From contig JBBRUT010000200.1 in the NCBI GenBank assembly GCA_038247555.1, forward strand, positions 1-5,513: a stretch of 5,513 bases of DNA, written 5' to 3'. This document shows, piece by piece, positions 1 through 5,267 of this stretch (positions within the stretch are counted from its first letter, which is position 1; every line of letters begins with the position of its first letter). The stretch is from JAHBXL01 sp038247555 (GTDB lineage: Bacteria > Planctomycetota > Phycisphaerae > Phycisphaerales > UBA1924). The position numbers were made by a program, and so were the translations under genes. The notes beneath the pieces were generated by a model, which was given only the letters and a program-made list of their open reading frames with translations, was not told the origin of the DNA and did no database searches.

Positions 1-71
1 AGCCGCTTCACCGCCTCCATCCGACGTTGTTCACGCTGCTTGGCGTCCATCTGTGGACTGTACTTGCTCAT
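1..71 (-). CDS. 5' end of an unrecognised gene, cut by the left edge
   Basis: An ATG at 69-71 (minus strand) opens a frame that stays open for 23 codons to the window edge. It begins MSKYSPQMDAKQREQRRMEA and continues with VKR. The peptide is very hydrophilic, with many Lys, Arg, Gln and Glu, and looks like the start of a helical nucleic-acid-binding protein. N-termini of this style occur in winged-helix transposases of the IS630 type, but 23 residues cannot establish that. There is no good Shine-Dalgarno site upstream. The frame is also open upstream to an in-frame GTG at 117-119, whose GTGA overlaps the stop codon of the preceding small ORF, so a translationally coupled start is possible. 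The added residues look less protein-like, and the ATG is preferred. Confidence 0.45.
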   Translation of the reverse strand, partial: MSKYSPQMDAKQREQRRMEAVKR

Positions 72-115
72 GCACCCAGTCTGCCACCGCGCCGAGATCG
101 CGCCAGGAAACCATG

Positions 116-268
116 TCACATATTTGGGCAGGGATCAGTAATGAAGGTCTGGACGCCGGCAGGAGGGATGGGCAGTTGGGCGCTGGCATCGAACGCCAAC
201 GCCGAAGCGAATGAAGCGGCCGCAACAAGCCCCGCCGCGGGAGTGGAAATGGCGATTCGGTTGTTCAT
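116..268 (-). CDS. Small secreted protein, 50 aa, signal peptide, possibly truncated
   Basis: Begins with ATG at 266-268, preceded at 6 nt by a perfect AAAGGAG ribosome site, and ends at TGA (116-118). The protein has a textbook Sec signal peptide: MNNR, then a hydrophobic Ala-rich stretch (about residues 5-26), then DASA followed by Gln31. An Ala-X-Ala signal peptidase I site after Ala30 is likely. Only about 20 residues would remain after cleavage (QLPIPPAGVQTFITDPCPNM), with one Cys. I do not recognise a family. Either it is a genuine small exported peptide, or it is the front end of a larger secreted protein whose remainder was lost by frameshift or insertion just after residue 50. The gene begins 288 bases beyond the KAS stop codon on the same strand and probably has its own promoter in that gap. 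The ribosome site and signal peptide together make chance unlikely. Confidence 0.6.
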   Translation of the reverse strand: MNNRIAISTPAAGLVAAASFASALAFDASAQLPIPPAGVQTFITDPCPNM

Positions 269-274
269 CCGGAA

Positions 275-281
275 CTCCTTT
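275..281 (-). promoter_or_regulatory. Shine-Dalgarno site of the small secreted ORF
   Basis: AAAGGAG on the minus strand, 6 nt before the ATG at 268. It fixes the start of the 50-residue ORF. It has the same sequence and spacing as the site before the GxxExxY gene and is absent from the KAS and trpS genes. Confidence 0.7.
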
Positions 282-488
282 CACGGCAGTATCGGGCGGG
301 TTGCAGTGAATACTGGAACTTCACCGAGCCTGCACGATGTTCACGTGCATGCAACTTCGACGACAACCGTCACTGCTTGAACAAGTTCTTTGCCTTGATG
401 TGCTTGAAACACTTGGCTTACAAGTCGCCAGCGCTCGTTACGCACCCAATCACAGCCCCTGACTCGCTCCACACCCGCATCCCCCACT

Positions 489-529
489 CTTCTCTGCGCC
501 TCCCCTTCCGCCTCGGCGACCTCTGCGTA
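489..529 (-). repeat. 41-bp GCAGAG-type purine-rich element, copy B
   Basis: On the minus strand it starts TACGCAGAG and ends GCGCAGAGAAG. The copy on the plus strand at 5268-5308 has the same two ends and exactly the same length; without gaps, 28 of 41 positions agree by hand count. The agreement is concentrated at the ends and the middle is diverged. It begins 27 nt after the stop codon of the active KAS gene, in the sense orientation, so it lies in that gene's likely 3' untranslated region. Confidence 0.6.
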
Positions 530-555
530 CCGCATCGAGCGACGTCCGCCGCCAC

Positions 556-1899
556 CTACGCCACATACCGCCGCACGGCCAGCGTGTCGTTCTGGCCGCC
601 GAACCCGAACGAGTTGCTCAGGCAGACCTCCACGCCCCCCTGCTCCCGCAGGTCGCGCGCCTTGTTCGGCACGTAATCCAGATCGCACACCGGGTCGGGC
701 ACGCTCAGGTTCATCGTCGGCGGAACCATCCCCGTGCGGATCGCCATCACGCATGTCATCAACTCCACCGCGCCCGCGGCCTGAATCAGGTGCCCCAGCA
801 TCGACTTCACGCTCGAGAACGGCACCTGCGGCGCAAGCGGGCCGAACAGCCCCTTCACCGCCGTGGTCTCGATCTTGTCGTTCTCCTGCGTGCCCGTGCC
901 GTGCGCGGAGATGTAGTGCACCTGCGGCCGCCCATCCGCGCCCGGTTCGCGCGGGTTCACGCCCGCCTGTCGGCACGCCTCCATCATCGCCGCCTGCGCG
1001 CCGCGGCCGTCGGGCTGGATGTCCGTGATGCGGAACGCATCGGCCGATGACCCGAACCCCGCCACCTCGCACAGCGGATTGGCGCCGCGCGACAGCGCGT
1101 GGTCGAGCGATTCGAGGATCACCATCCCGGCCCCCTCGCCCATCACGAAGCCTTCGCGGGTCCGGTCAAACGGCCGCGCAGCGTGCGTCGGGTCATCGTT
1201 GCGCCGGCTCATCGCCGTGAGGCGGATGAACCCGGTCATCCCGAGCGGATGGATCATCGAGTGCGCGCCGCCGGCGAACATCACATCGGCATCGCCGCGG
1301 CGGATTGTCTCGAACGCTTCGCCCGCGGCCTGCGTGCTCGCGGCGCACGCCGTCATGCAGTTGCTCGACGGGCCGCGGCAGCCAAACGCCCGCGCCAGGT
1401 GCGACAGGGCCATGTTGGGCTCCTGCTCGATCTCGCGCTGCGCTTCCATGATGCGGTGCGCCGTCTCGGCCCAGCGAACCGAATCCAGCCCCCCCGCTTC
1501 TGCCCGCCACCCCGCAAGGTTGCTGCGCACGTAGGTATCGAACGCGACGGGCCCTTCGCCTGCGCCCAGATACATCCCCAGCCGCCGGCGCGAGAGCTTG
1601 CCGCTCGCCGCGGCACTCGCCAGGCCCGATTGCTCCCACGCGCGCCACGCCGCCGCAATCGCAAACTGCGTATTCAACGCCGCGCTGGCATGCGCAGCAA
1701 CCCGGTCGGCCGGCAGCACATCGCCCAGTCGAAAGTCTTTCACTTCCGCGGCGAAGTTGGTTTTGAATGTCGAAGCGTCGAACCGCGTCACCGGGCCAAC
1801 GCCCGACTCACCGGCCAGCAGCCGCTTCCAAACGCCCTCAACGTCCTGACCCAGTGGTGTCACCCACCCCATGCCCGTGATGACAACGCGTTTGCTCAT
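556..1899 (-). CDS. Beta-ketoacyl-ACP synthase (FabF/KAS II-like), catalytically intact, 447 aa
   Basis: Decarboxylative Claisen condensation of an acyl thioester with malonyl-ACP in the cytoplasm, extending a fatty-acid or polyketide chain. The thiolase-fold start MSKRVVITGMGWVTPLG is classic. The nucleophile is Cys185 (MTACAAS, after GPS at 176-178); His333 is in HGTGT, Lys365 and His370 are in KSMLGHL, and the gating Phe433 is in FGFGGQN. The 333-365-370 spacing equals the 303-335-340 spacing of E. coli FabF. At 447 residues it is longer than the usual ~413, mainly because the segment before the nucleophile (about 112-185) has some 15 extra residues. The start is chosen because it opens the conserved first strand; no Shine-Dalgarno site precedes it. 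It lies downstream of the GxxExxY gene and the inactive KAS paralogue on the same strand, and may be the alpha subunit of a heterodimer with that paralogue. A housekeeping FabF cannot be excluded, so no symbol is given. Confidence 0.93.
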   Translation of the reverse strand: MSKRVVITGMGWVTPLGQDVEGVWKRLLAGESGVGPVTRFDASTFKTNFAAEVKDFRLGDVLPADRVAAHASAALNTQFAIAAAWRAWEQSGLASAAASGKLSRRRLGMYLGAGEGPVAFDTYVRSNLAGWRAEAGGLDSVRWAETAHRIMEAQREIEQEPNMALSHLARAFGCRGPSSNCMTACAASTQAAGEAFETIRRGDADVMFAGGAHSMIHPLGMTGFIRLTAMSRRNDDPTHAARPFDRTREGFVMGEGAGMVILESLDHALSRGANPLCEVAGFGSSADAFRITDIQPDGRGAQAAMMEACRQAGVNPREPGADGRPQVHYISAHGTGTQENDKIETTAVKGLFGPLAPQVPFSSVKSMLGHLIQAAGAVELMTCVMAIRTGMVPPTMNLSVPDPVCDLDYVPNKARDLREQGGVEVCLSNSFGFGGQNDTLAVRRYVA

Positions 1900-2035
1900 A
1901 GTGGTGAAGTGCTCTGCAGGCAGCGATCCGCGATCTCATCCGTCGCGCTTCGGTCTCTACCTCTCTTTTCCGAATCTGCTGCTCCGCTGATCTGCTTCTC
2001 TGCCGCTCCACCCTCTTTGGCCATTTGGCAAGTTT
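1900..2035 (-). other. Leader of the active KAS gene and 3' region of the GxxExxY gene
   Basis: A 136-bp gap between the GxxExxY stop and the KAS start. On the minus strand it is purine-rich and contains the exact 12-mer GCAGAGAAGCAG, shared with the element after trpS. The ATG at 1899 has no ribosome site in front; the preceding bases are GCACTTCACCACT. No clear terminator or promoter was found, so read-through from upstream is possible. Confidence 0.45.
1992..2003 (-). repeat. Degenerate third copy of the GCAGAG-type element (core)
   Basis: GCAGAGAAGCAG on the minus strand, identical to 5300-5311 on the plus strand, where it overlaps the end of the 41-bp element. The neighbouring bases down to about 1954 are purine-rich (including CAGATTCGGAAAAGAGAGG) and loosely resemble the rest of the element, but with gaps. 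It lies about 33 nt after the GxxExxY stop, in the sense orientation. Confidence 0.35.
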
Positions 2036-2614
2036 CTACTGCTCCCCGCCCTCTTCAGCCGCCACTTCATGCTCCCCATCGTGCCCACGCAGCGAGGGGA
2101 TCTTGTCCGGGTTCAGCACCCGCACCAGGCCATCCTTGAGCCGGCGTTCCGAGAAGTTGATGATCAGCCCAAGCTCCATATCCGCCGCGCGCAGCAGCGC
2201 GCGAACGCCCCCGCGATCCCCCCCGCTGACCTCACTGCGGCTGGCAAGCAGCTCCACGACAAACCGGTTTTCGATCACCAGGTCCGCCGCGCACTCGCCG
2301 ACATTCTGGCCGCGGTACAGCACCGGATACTTCTTGCCCGCCTCAAACGCAACCCCCACCGCGGTCAGCTCAAGCTGCAACGACCGCTGATAGACCTCGC
2401 GCGTGTACCCCGGCCCAAGGCCCTTGTGCACCTCGATCGCGCAGCCGATCAGCTTCCGGCTCACCTCAGTCAGCGCAGGATCAAGCTCCGACAGCGGCAC
2501 GCCGCGGCCGCGAGACCCGCCATGCCCACCACCACCTTGCCCACCACCATTCCCGCCCTGCCCCTGCCGTCCACCCTGCCGATTGTCCTGTCCGCGGTAG
2601 TTCTCGCCGTTCAT
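2036..2614 (-). CDS. GxxExxY-family protein, 192 aa, Gly-rich N-terminus, degenerate nuclease site
   Basis: The GxxExxY family is related to PD-(D/E)XK nucleases; its cellular role is not established. Here residues 50-170 form the domain: KLIGCAIEVHKGLGPGYTRE, then ADLVIEN (110-116), VVELLA (119-124) and LGLIINF (148-154). By comparison with the family as I remember it, Arg72 stands where the signature Glu should be, Leu123 replaces the Lys of the ELK motif, and Gly136 replaces a common Gln. Nuclease activity is therefore doubtful. Residues 13-38 are almost only Gly, Gln, Arg, Asn, His and Ser, an RGG-like disordered tail unusual for the family. The C-terminus is acidic. The start is ATG 2614 because AAAGGAG lies 6 nt before it; a longer frame up to 2794 would run back through the intergenic region and overlap the KAS-like gene. 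The gene sits between two KAS genes on the same strand, with gaps of 142 and 136 bp. Confidence 0.85.
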   Translation of the reverse strand: MNGENYRGQDNRQGGRQGQGGNGGGQGGGGHGGSRGRGVPLSELDPALTEVSRKLIGCAIEVHKGLGPGYTREVYQRSLQLELTAVGVAFEAGKKYPVLYRGQNVGECAADLVIENRFVVELLASRSEVSGGDRGGVRALLRAADMELGLIINFSERRLKDGLVRVLNPDKIPSLRGHDGEHEVAAEEGGEQ

Positions 2615-2620
2615 GCGCGG

Positions 2621-2627
2621 CTCCTTT
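2621..2627 (-). promoter_or_regulatory. Shine-Dalgarno site deciding the GxxExxY start
   Basis: AAAGGAG on the minus strand, 6 nt before ATG 2614. It rules in favour of the 192-residue form over a 252-residue form that has no such site. Confidence 0.8.
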
Positions 2628-2647
2628 ACAAAGTCTGTCGTAGACAC

Positions 2648-2663
2648 CCGCGGCGATCCGCGG
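2648..2663. repeat. Paired CCGCGG palindromes upstream of the GxxExxY gene
   Basis: CCGCGG, a 4-nt spacer (CGAT), then CCGCGG. Each half is itself a palindrome, so the unit can form a 6-bp GC-only hairpin with a 4-nt loop or serve as a paired protein-binding site. It lies 34 bp before the start codon, in the leader of the GxxExxY transcript. There is no U-run after it, so it is not a standard terminator. Confidence 0.4.
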
Positions 2664-2708
2664 CGAAACGAATGAAACCATCTTAGGGACACGATGCCCC
2701 GATCCTTG

Positions 2709-2739
2709 CCCCCAACCCAACCCCCCGCGAGCCTCCCCC
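2709..2739 (-). other. Potential G-quadruplex after the inactive KAS gene
   Basis: On the minus strand, four G-runs of lengths 5, 6, 3 and 5 occur in order, separated by 8, 2 and 2 nt. They begin 17 nt beyond the stop codon of the KAS-like gene, within the region that would be transcribed between it and the GxxExxY gene. The first loop is slightly longer than the strict rule allows. A small odd palindrome, CACCG-A-CGGTG (2744-2754), lies between the stop and the G-runs. Confidence 0.4.
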
Positions 2740-2756
2740 ATCTCACCGTCGGTGTC

Positions 2757-4085
2757 TCACGCTCGCGCCAGTACCACAGCGCCGTTCTGACCACCCAGCG
2801 AGCCGGTGCTCACCAGAACGTAGTTTAGGTTCGCTTCGCGGCTCGGGGCCGGTCCGGCCTGCAAACCTTCGGCAGGTTTTCCCGAATGCAGCCGCGCGGG
2901 CAGCCGCTGCTCAAAAATCGCCTTCGCCGCCACCGCCACCTGCAACCCGCCCGTCCCCGCCGTACAGTTCCCCACATTGGGCGTCAGTGTGATCATCGGG
3001 ATCGATGCAAGCCCGGCCCCGAACACCGCCCGCAGCGCGCTCATCTCCGCATCATCAAACCGCTTCACCCCCGCCGCCATCGGCAGGATCGCGCTGACCT
3101 GCCCGGGCCCGATCCGCGCATCCTCGAGCGCGGCCTCGATCGCATACCGGAACCCTTCGTCGTGCGTGCTCTCGGAATAATCCGGATCCGAGTGGCTGCT
3201 GCCAAAGCCCGCGATCCGCGCATACGCCCTTGCCCCCCGCTTCTTGGCCGCGGCCTCTTCTTCAAGGATCACGATCCCGCCCCCCTCGCCCAGCAACCCC
3301 CCCGTCGCCTGCGGATCAAACGGTTTCACCAGCCGCCACCCTTCGCGCTCATCCCCCGAGTCGGCCAGCATCCCCGCAAGCGCCCACCGCATCAGCCCCA
3401 TCACGTTCACGCGGCTCTCGCACCCGCCGCTGAAGCACGCATCCGCCGCGCCGCGCTCGATCACGTGCACGCTCTCGCCGATCGACAGCGTCGCGCTCGC
3501 CTCCGCACACGTGATCGTGTTGCTCGGCCCCTCCGCCCCATGGATGATCGTTACGTGGCACGCCAGCATGTTCGGCAGATACTTCAGCAGCCACAGCGGC
3601 GTCAGCGCCTCCATCCCCTGACCGCCCTCACCCCCCCACCGCCGCAGCGTGAACCCGCCATCCTCACCCACGGCCGTCGCCATCGCCCCGGCCATCTCAT
3701 CCGTCTCCGCCGCGATCAGCCCCGCACCGATCTGACACCCCAGCCGACCCGCCGGATACGTCGTCGCCGCGGCCGTCTCCCCATCCCCCGTCCCGCGCGT
3801 CACCAGCTTTGCATCCTCCACCGCCGCCTTCGCCGCGGCGACCGCGATCTCGCTGTCCCGCGCCATCACCTTCGTCGCCTTGCGATAGCTCTTGGGGACA
3901 TGCTCCTTCGCCCCAAACCCCTCGGGCAGCTCCCCCGCAATCCGGCACCCGAACCCCGATGCATCAAACCGCCGGATCGGCGCAAGGCACGACCGGCCCT
4001 CGCACAGCGCCGCCCACAGCGGCTCCATGCCGATGCCAAACCCGGAAACCACGCCCAGACCGGTAATCACGACGTTTCGAGACAT
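2757..4085 (-). CDS. KAS-fold protein lacking all catalytic residues (chain-length-factor-like), 442 aa
   Basis: The fold is clear: MSRNVVITGLGVVSGFG at the start, EGPSNTITCAEAS at 185-197, FSGGCES at 218-224 and LGGQN near the end. The active site is gone. Glu195 falls exactly on the nucleophilic Cys position, 7 residues after GPS and 8 before the Gly of IGE, as in the neighbouring KAS. Met336 replaces the HGTGT His, Thr368 the Lys, Asn373 the second His and Leu430 the gating Phe. The 336-368-373 spacing matches 333-365-370 of the active paralogue with no gaps. Cys193 lies two residues off and is not the nucleophile. Known analogues are chain length factors (KS-beta), usually Cys to Gln, which pair with an active KS and shape the product cavity. 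The start is at 4085, where the KAS fold begins; a longer frame to 4208 would overlap trpS. No Shine-Dalgarno site. The active partner may be the gene at 556-1899. Confidence 0.92.
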   Translation of the reverse strand: MSRNVVITGLGVVSGFGIGMEPLWAALCEGRSCLAPIRRFDASGFGCRIAGELPEGFGAKEHVPKSYRKATKVMARDSEIAVAAAKAAVEDAKLVTRGTGDGETAAATTYPAGRLGCQIGAGLIAAETDEMAGAMATAVGEDGGFTLRRWGGEGGQGMEALTPLWLLKYLPNMLACHVTIIHGAEGPSNTITCAEASATLSIGESVHVIERGAADACFSGGCESRVNVMGLMRWALAGMLADSGDEREGWRLVKPFDPQATGGLLGEGGGIVILEEEAAAKKRGARAYARIAGFGSSHSDPDYSESTHDEGFRYAIEAALEDARIGPGQVSAILPMAAGVKRFDDAEMSALRAVFGAGLASIPMITLTPNVGNCTAGTGGLQVAVAAKAIFEQRLPARLHSGKPAEGLQAGPAPSREANLNYVLVSTGSLGGQNGAVVLARA

Positions 4086-4152
4086 TGAGGCAAGGGTAGG
4101 TCCGACCATCCTGTCGCGAACGGCCGCACAACGGCCGATAGACTCCCCTCCC
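4086..4152. promoter_or_regulatory. Divergent promoter region between the KAS-like gene and trpS
   Basis: Only 67 bp separate the two divergent start codons, so both promoters and any operator must lie here or reach into the coding regions. Neither start has a ribosome site. Toward trpS, TAGACT at 4139-4144 is a possible -10 (4 of 6 consensus bases) only 8 nt before the ATG, which would give a nearly leaderless message. Its -35 is not convincing. A direct repeat of AACGGCCG lies in the middle. Confidence 0.4.
4119..4137. repeat. Direct repeat AACGGCCG x2 in the divergent promoter region
   Basis: AACGGCCG at 4119-4126 and 4130-4137, offset 11 bp, about one helical turn. Each contains the palindrome CGGCCG. 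This arrangement suits two protein dimers bound on the same face of the DNA and could be an operator for one or both genes. With only two copies in GC-rich DNA, chance remains possible. Confidence 0.35.
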
Positions 4153-5229
4153 ATGTCGAACAAGCCCCCCCGCGCGCGCATCCTCACCGGCGACACCCCC
4201 ACCCACACCGGCCTCCACCTGGGCCACTACGTGGGCTCGCTGGAGAACCGTCTCAAGCTCCAGGATGACTACGACTGCTACTTCCTCATCGCCAACGTCC
4301 ACGCTTTCACTACCCTCGCCGACAAGCCCGCCGACATCCGCGCCAACACCATCGGCATCGTCAAAGACTGGCTCGCCGTGGGCCTCGACCCCGACCGCTC
4401 CACGTTCGTCCTCCAGTCCGAGATCCCCGCGATCGCCGAGCTGACGTTTCTGTTCGCGATGCTCATCCCGTTCAACAAGGTGATGCGCAACCCGACGCTC
4501 AAAACCGAGATCGAAACCAAAGGCCTGGGCGAGACGTATCCCTTCGGCTTCCCGATGTACGCGGTGGGTCAGTGCGCCGACATTCTTGCGTTCCGGCCGG
4601 AGCTTGTGCCCGTCGGCGAAGATCAGGAGGCGCACATTGAGATGTGCCGCGATGTTGCGCTGAAGTTCAACCAGATGTACTGCGGCGTGGGTAACCGCGT
4701 GGAACCGCCGGATCATGTCAAGGCCGGCGGTGTGTTCCCGATTCCGCGCGCCAAGATCGGCCGCGTGGCGCGGCTCGTCGGCCTCGACGGCACCAACAAG
4801 ATGAGCAAGTCGCTGGGCAACGCGATCTTCCTTTATGACGATGCCAAGACCGTGCAGAAGAAGCTCAACAAGATCACCACCGGCCGCCAGAGCCCGACCG
4901 AGCCCGGCGATGTGAGCAACGTGCTGATGCAGTATGTGGATGTGTTCGTTCCCGAGGGCCGCGCGGCGGAAATCAAGGCGCGTTATGCCGCGGGCGACAA
5001 CATCGGCGATGGCCACGTCAAGGCGGAGCTGGGCGAGGCGATCAACGCGCTGATTGAGCCCATGCGCGCCCGCCGCGGCAAGCTGGATGGGCCGGAGGGG
5101 GATGCGATCGTGCACGATGTGATCCGCCGCGGGATTACCAAGGCGAATGCGGTCGCGGAGGAGACGCTGCACATGGCGAAGAAGGCGATGCAGATTGACT
5201 TCGGCTCGCGGCGTCTATCGGCGCTTTGA
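4153..5229 (+). CDS. trpS: Tryptophanyl-tRNA synthetase, 358 aa
   Basis: Class I aminoacyl-tRNA synthetase that charges tRNA-Trp with tryptophan in the cytoplasm, using ATP. The N-terminal Rossmann domain has the HIGH-type motif HLGH at 22-25 inside TGLHLGHYVGSL, and the KMSKS loop is exact at 216-220 (GTNKMSKSLGN). VPVGEDQEAHIE (152-163) is typical of TrpRS. The anticodon-binding helical region follows at about 225-345. At 358 residues it is close to the usual 330-340. The TGDxPT...GHYVGSL form recalls the TrpRS subtype I know from Firmicutes rather than the HLGN form; there seems to be one extra residue before the HIGH motif. The start at 4153 is chosen because the frame upstream reads antisense through the KAS-like gene. 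No Shine-Dalgarno site precedes it. It is divergent from the KAS-like gene and convergent with the partial gene on the right. Confidence 0.96.
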   Translation: MSNKPPRARILTGDTPTHTGLHLGHYVGSLENRLKLQDDYDCYFLIANVHAFTTLADKPADIRANTIGIVKDWLAVGLDPDRSTFVLQSEIPAIAELTFLFAMLIPFNKVMRNPTLKTEIETKGLGETYPFGFPMYAVGQCADILAFRPELVPVGEDQEAHIEMCRDVALKFNQMYCGVGNRVEPPDHVKAGGVFPIPRAKIGRVARLVGLDGTNKMSKSLGNAIFLYDDAKTVQKKLNKITTGRQSPTEPGDVSNVLMQYVDVFVPEGRAAEIKARYAAGDNIGDGHVKAELGEAINALIEPMRARRGKLDGPEGDAIVHDVIRRGITKANAVAEETLHMAKKAMQIDFGSRRLSAL

Positions 5230-5267
5230 AGTGGCACGGGCATCCTGCGCGTGCGATCAAAGGCGGG

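Larger units (their letters stand above)
269..555. other. Intergenic region downstream of the active KAS gene
   Basis: No coding region is supported here; frames that read through lack coding character. The stretch holds the 41-bp GCAGAG element (489-529) and two TGCTTGAA copies 27 bp apart (374-381 and 401-408). It also holds an inverted repeat TGCACG/CGTGCA around a 7-nt spacer (331-349) and a weaker GTGAA/TTCAC pair (306-324). The part at about 270-420 is less GC-rich than the rest and is the likely promoter zone for the small secreted ORF. No convincing -35/-10 pair and no hairpin followed by a U-run were found. Confidence 0.5.

Noticed and set aside
341..1072. 243-residue minus-strand frame overlapping the end of the KAS gene
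   Set aside because: It is the KAS gene read in another frame, then non-coding sequence, including a translation of the GCAGAG element.
1099..2139. 346-residue plus-strand frame opposite the active KAS gene
   Set aside because: Arg/Ala/Pro/His-rich shadow that runs across the intergenic region into the next gene; no coding signature.
2615..2794. 60-residue N-terminal extension of the GxxExxY protein
   Set aside because: The AAAGGAG site at 2621-2627 points to the start at 2614; the extension would overlap the KAS-like gene and cover the G-runs.
2886..4088. 400-residue plus-strand open frame opposite the KAS-like gene
   Set aside because: Rich in Arg, Pro and His with no domain; it is exactly antisense to a well-supported gene. 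Long antisense frames are expected in GC-rich coding DNA.
3892..4152. 87-residue extension of tryptophanyl-tRNA synthetase
   Set aside because: It is antisense to the KAS-like gene, is low in coding character, and TrpRS proteins start close to the TGDxPT strand.
4086..4208. 41-residue extension of the KAS-like protein
   Set aside because: It would overlap the trpS start, and MSRNVVITG at 4085 is the normal beginning of the KAS fold.
3964..5172. 402-residue minus-strand frame opposite trpS
   Set aside because: No recognisable motif, and it mirrors the trpS codons; a shadow frame.
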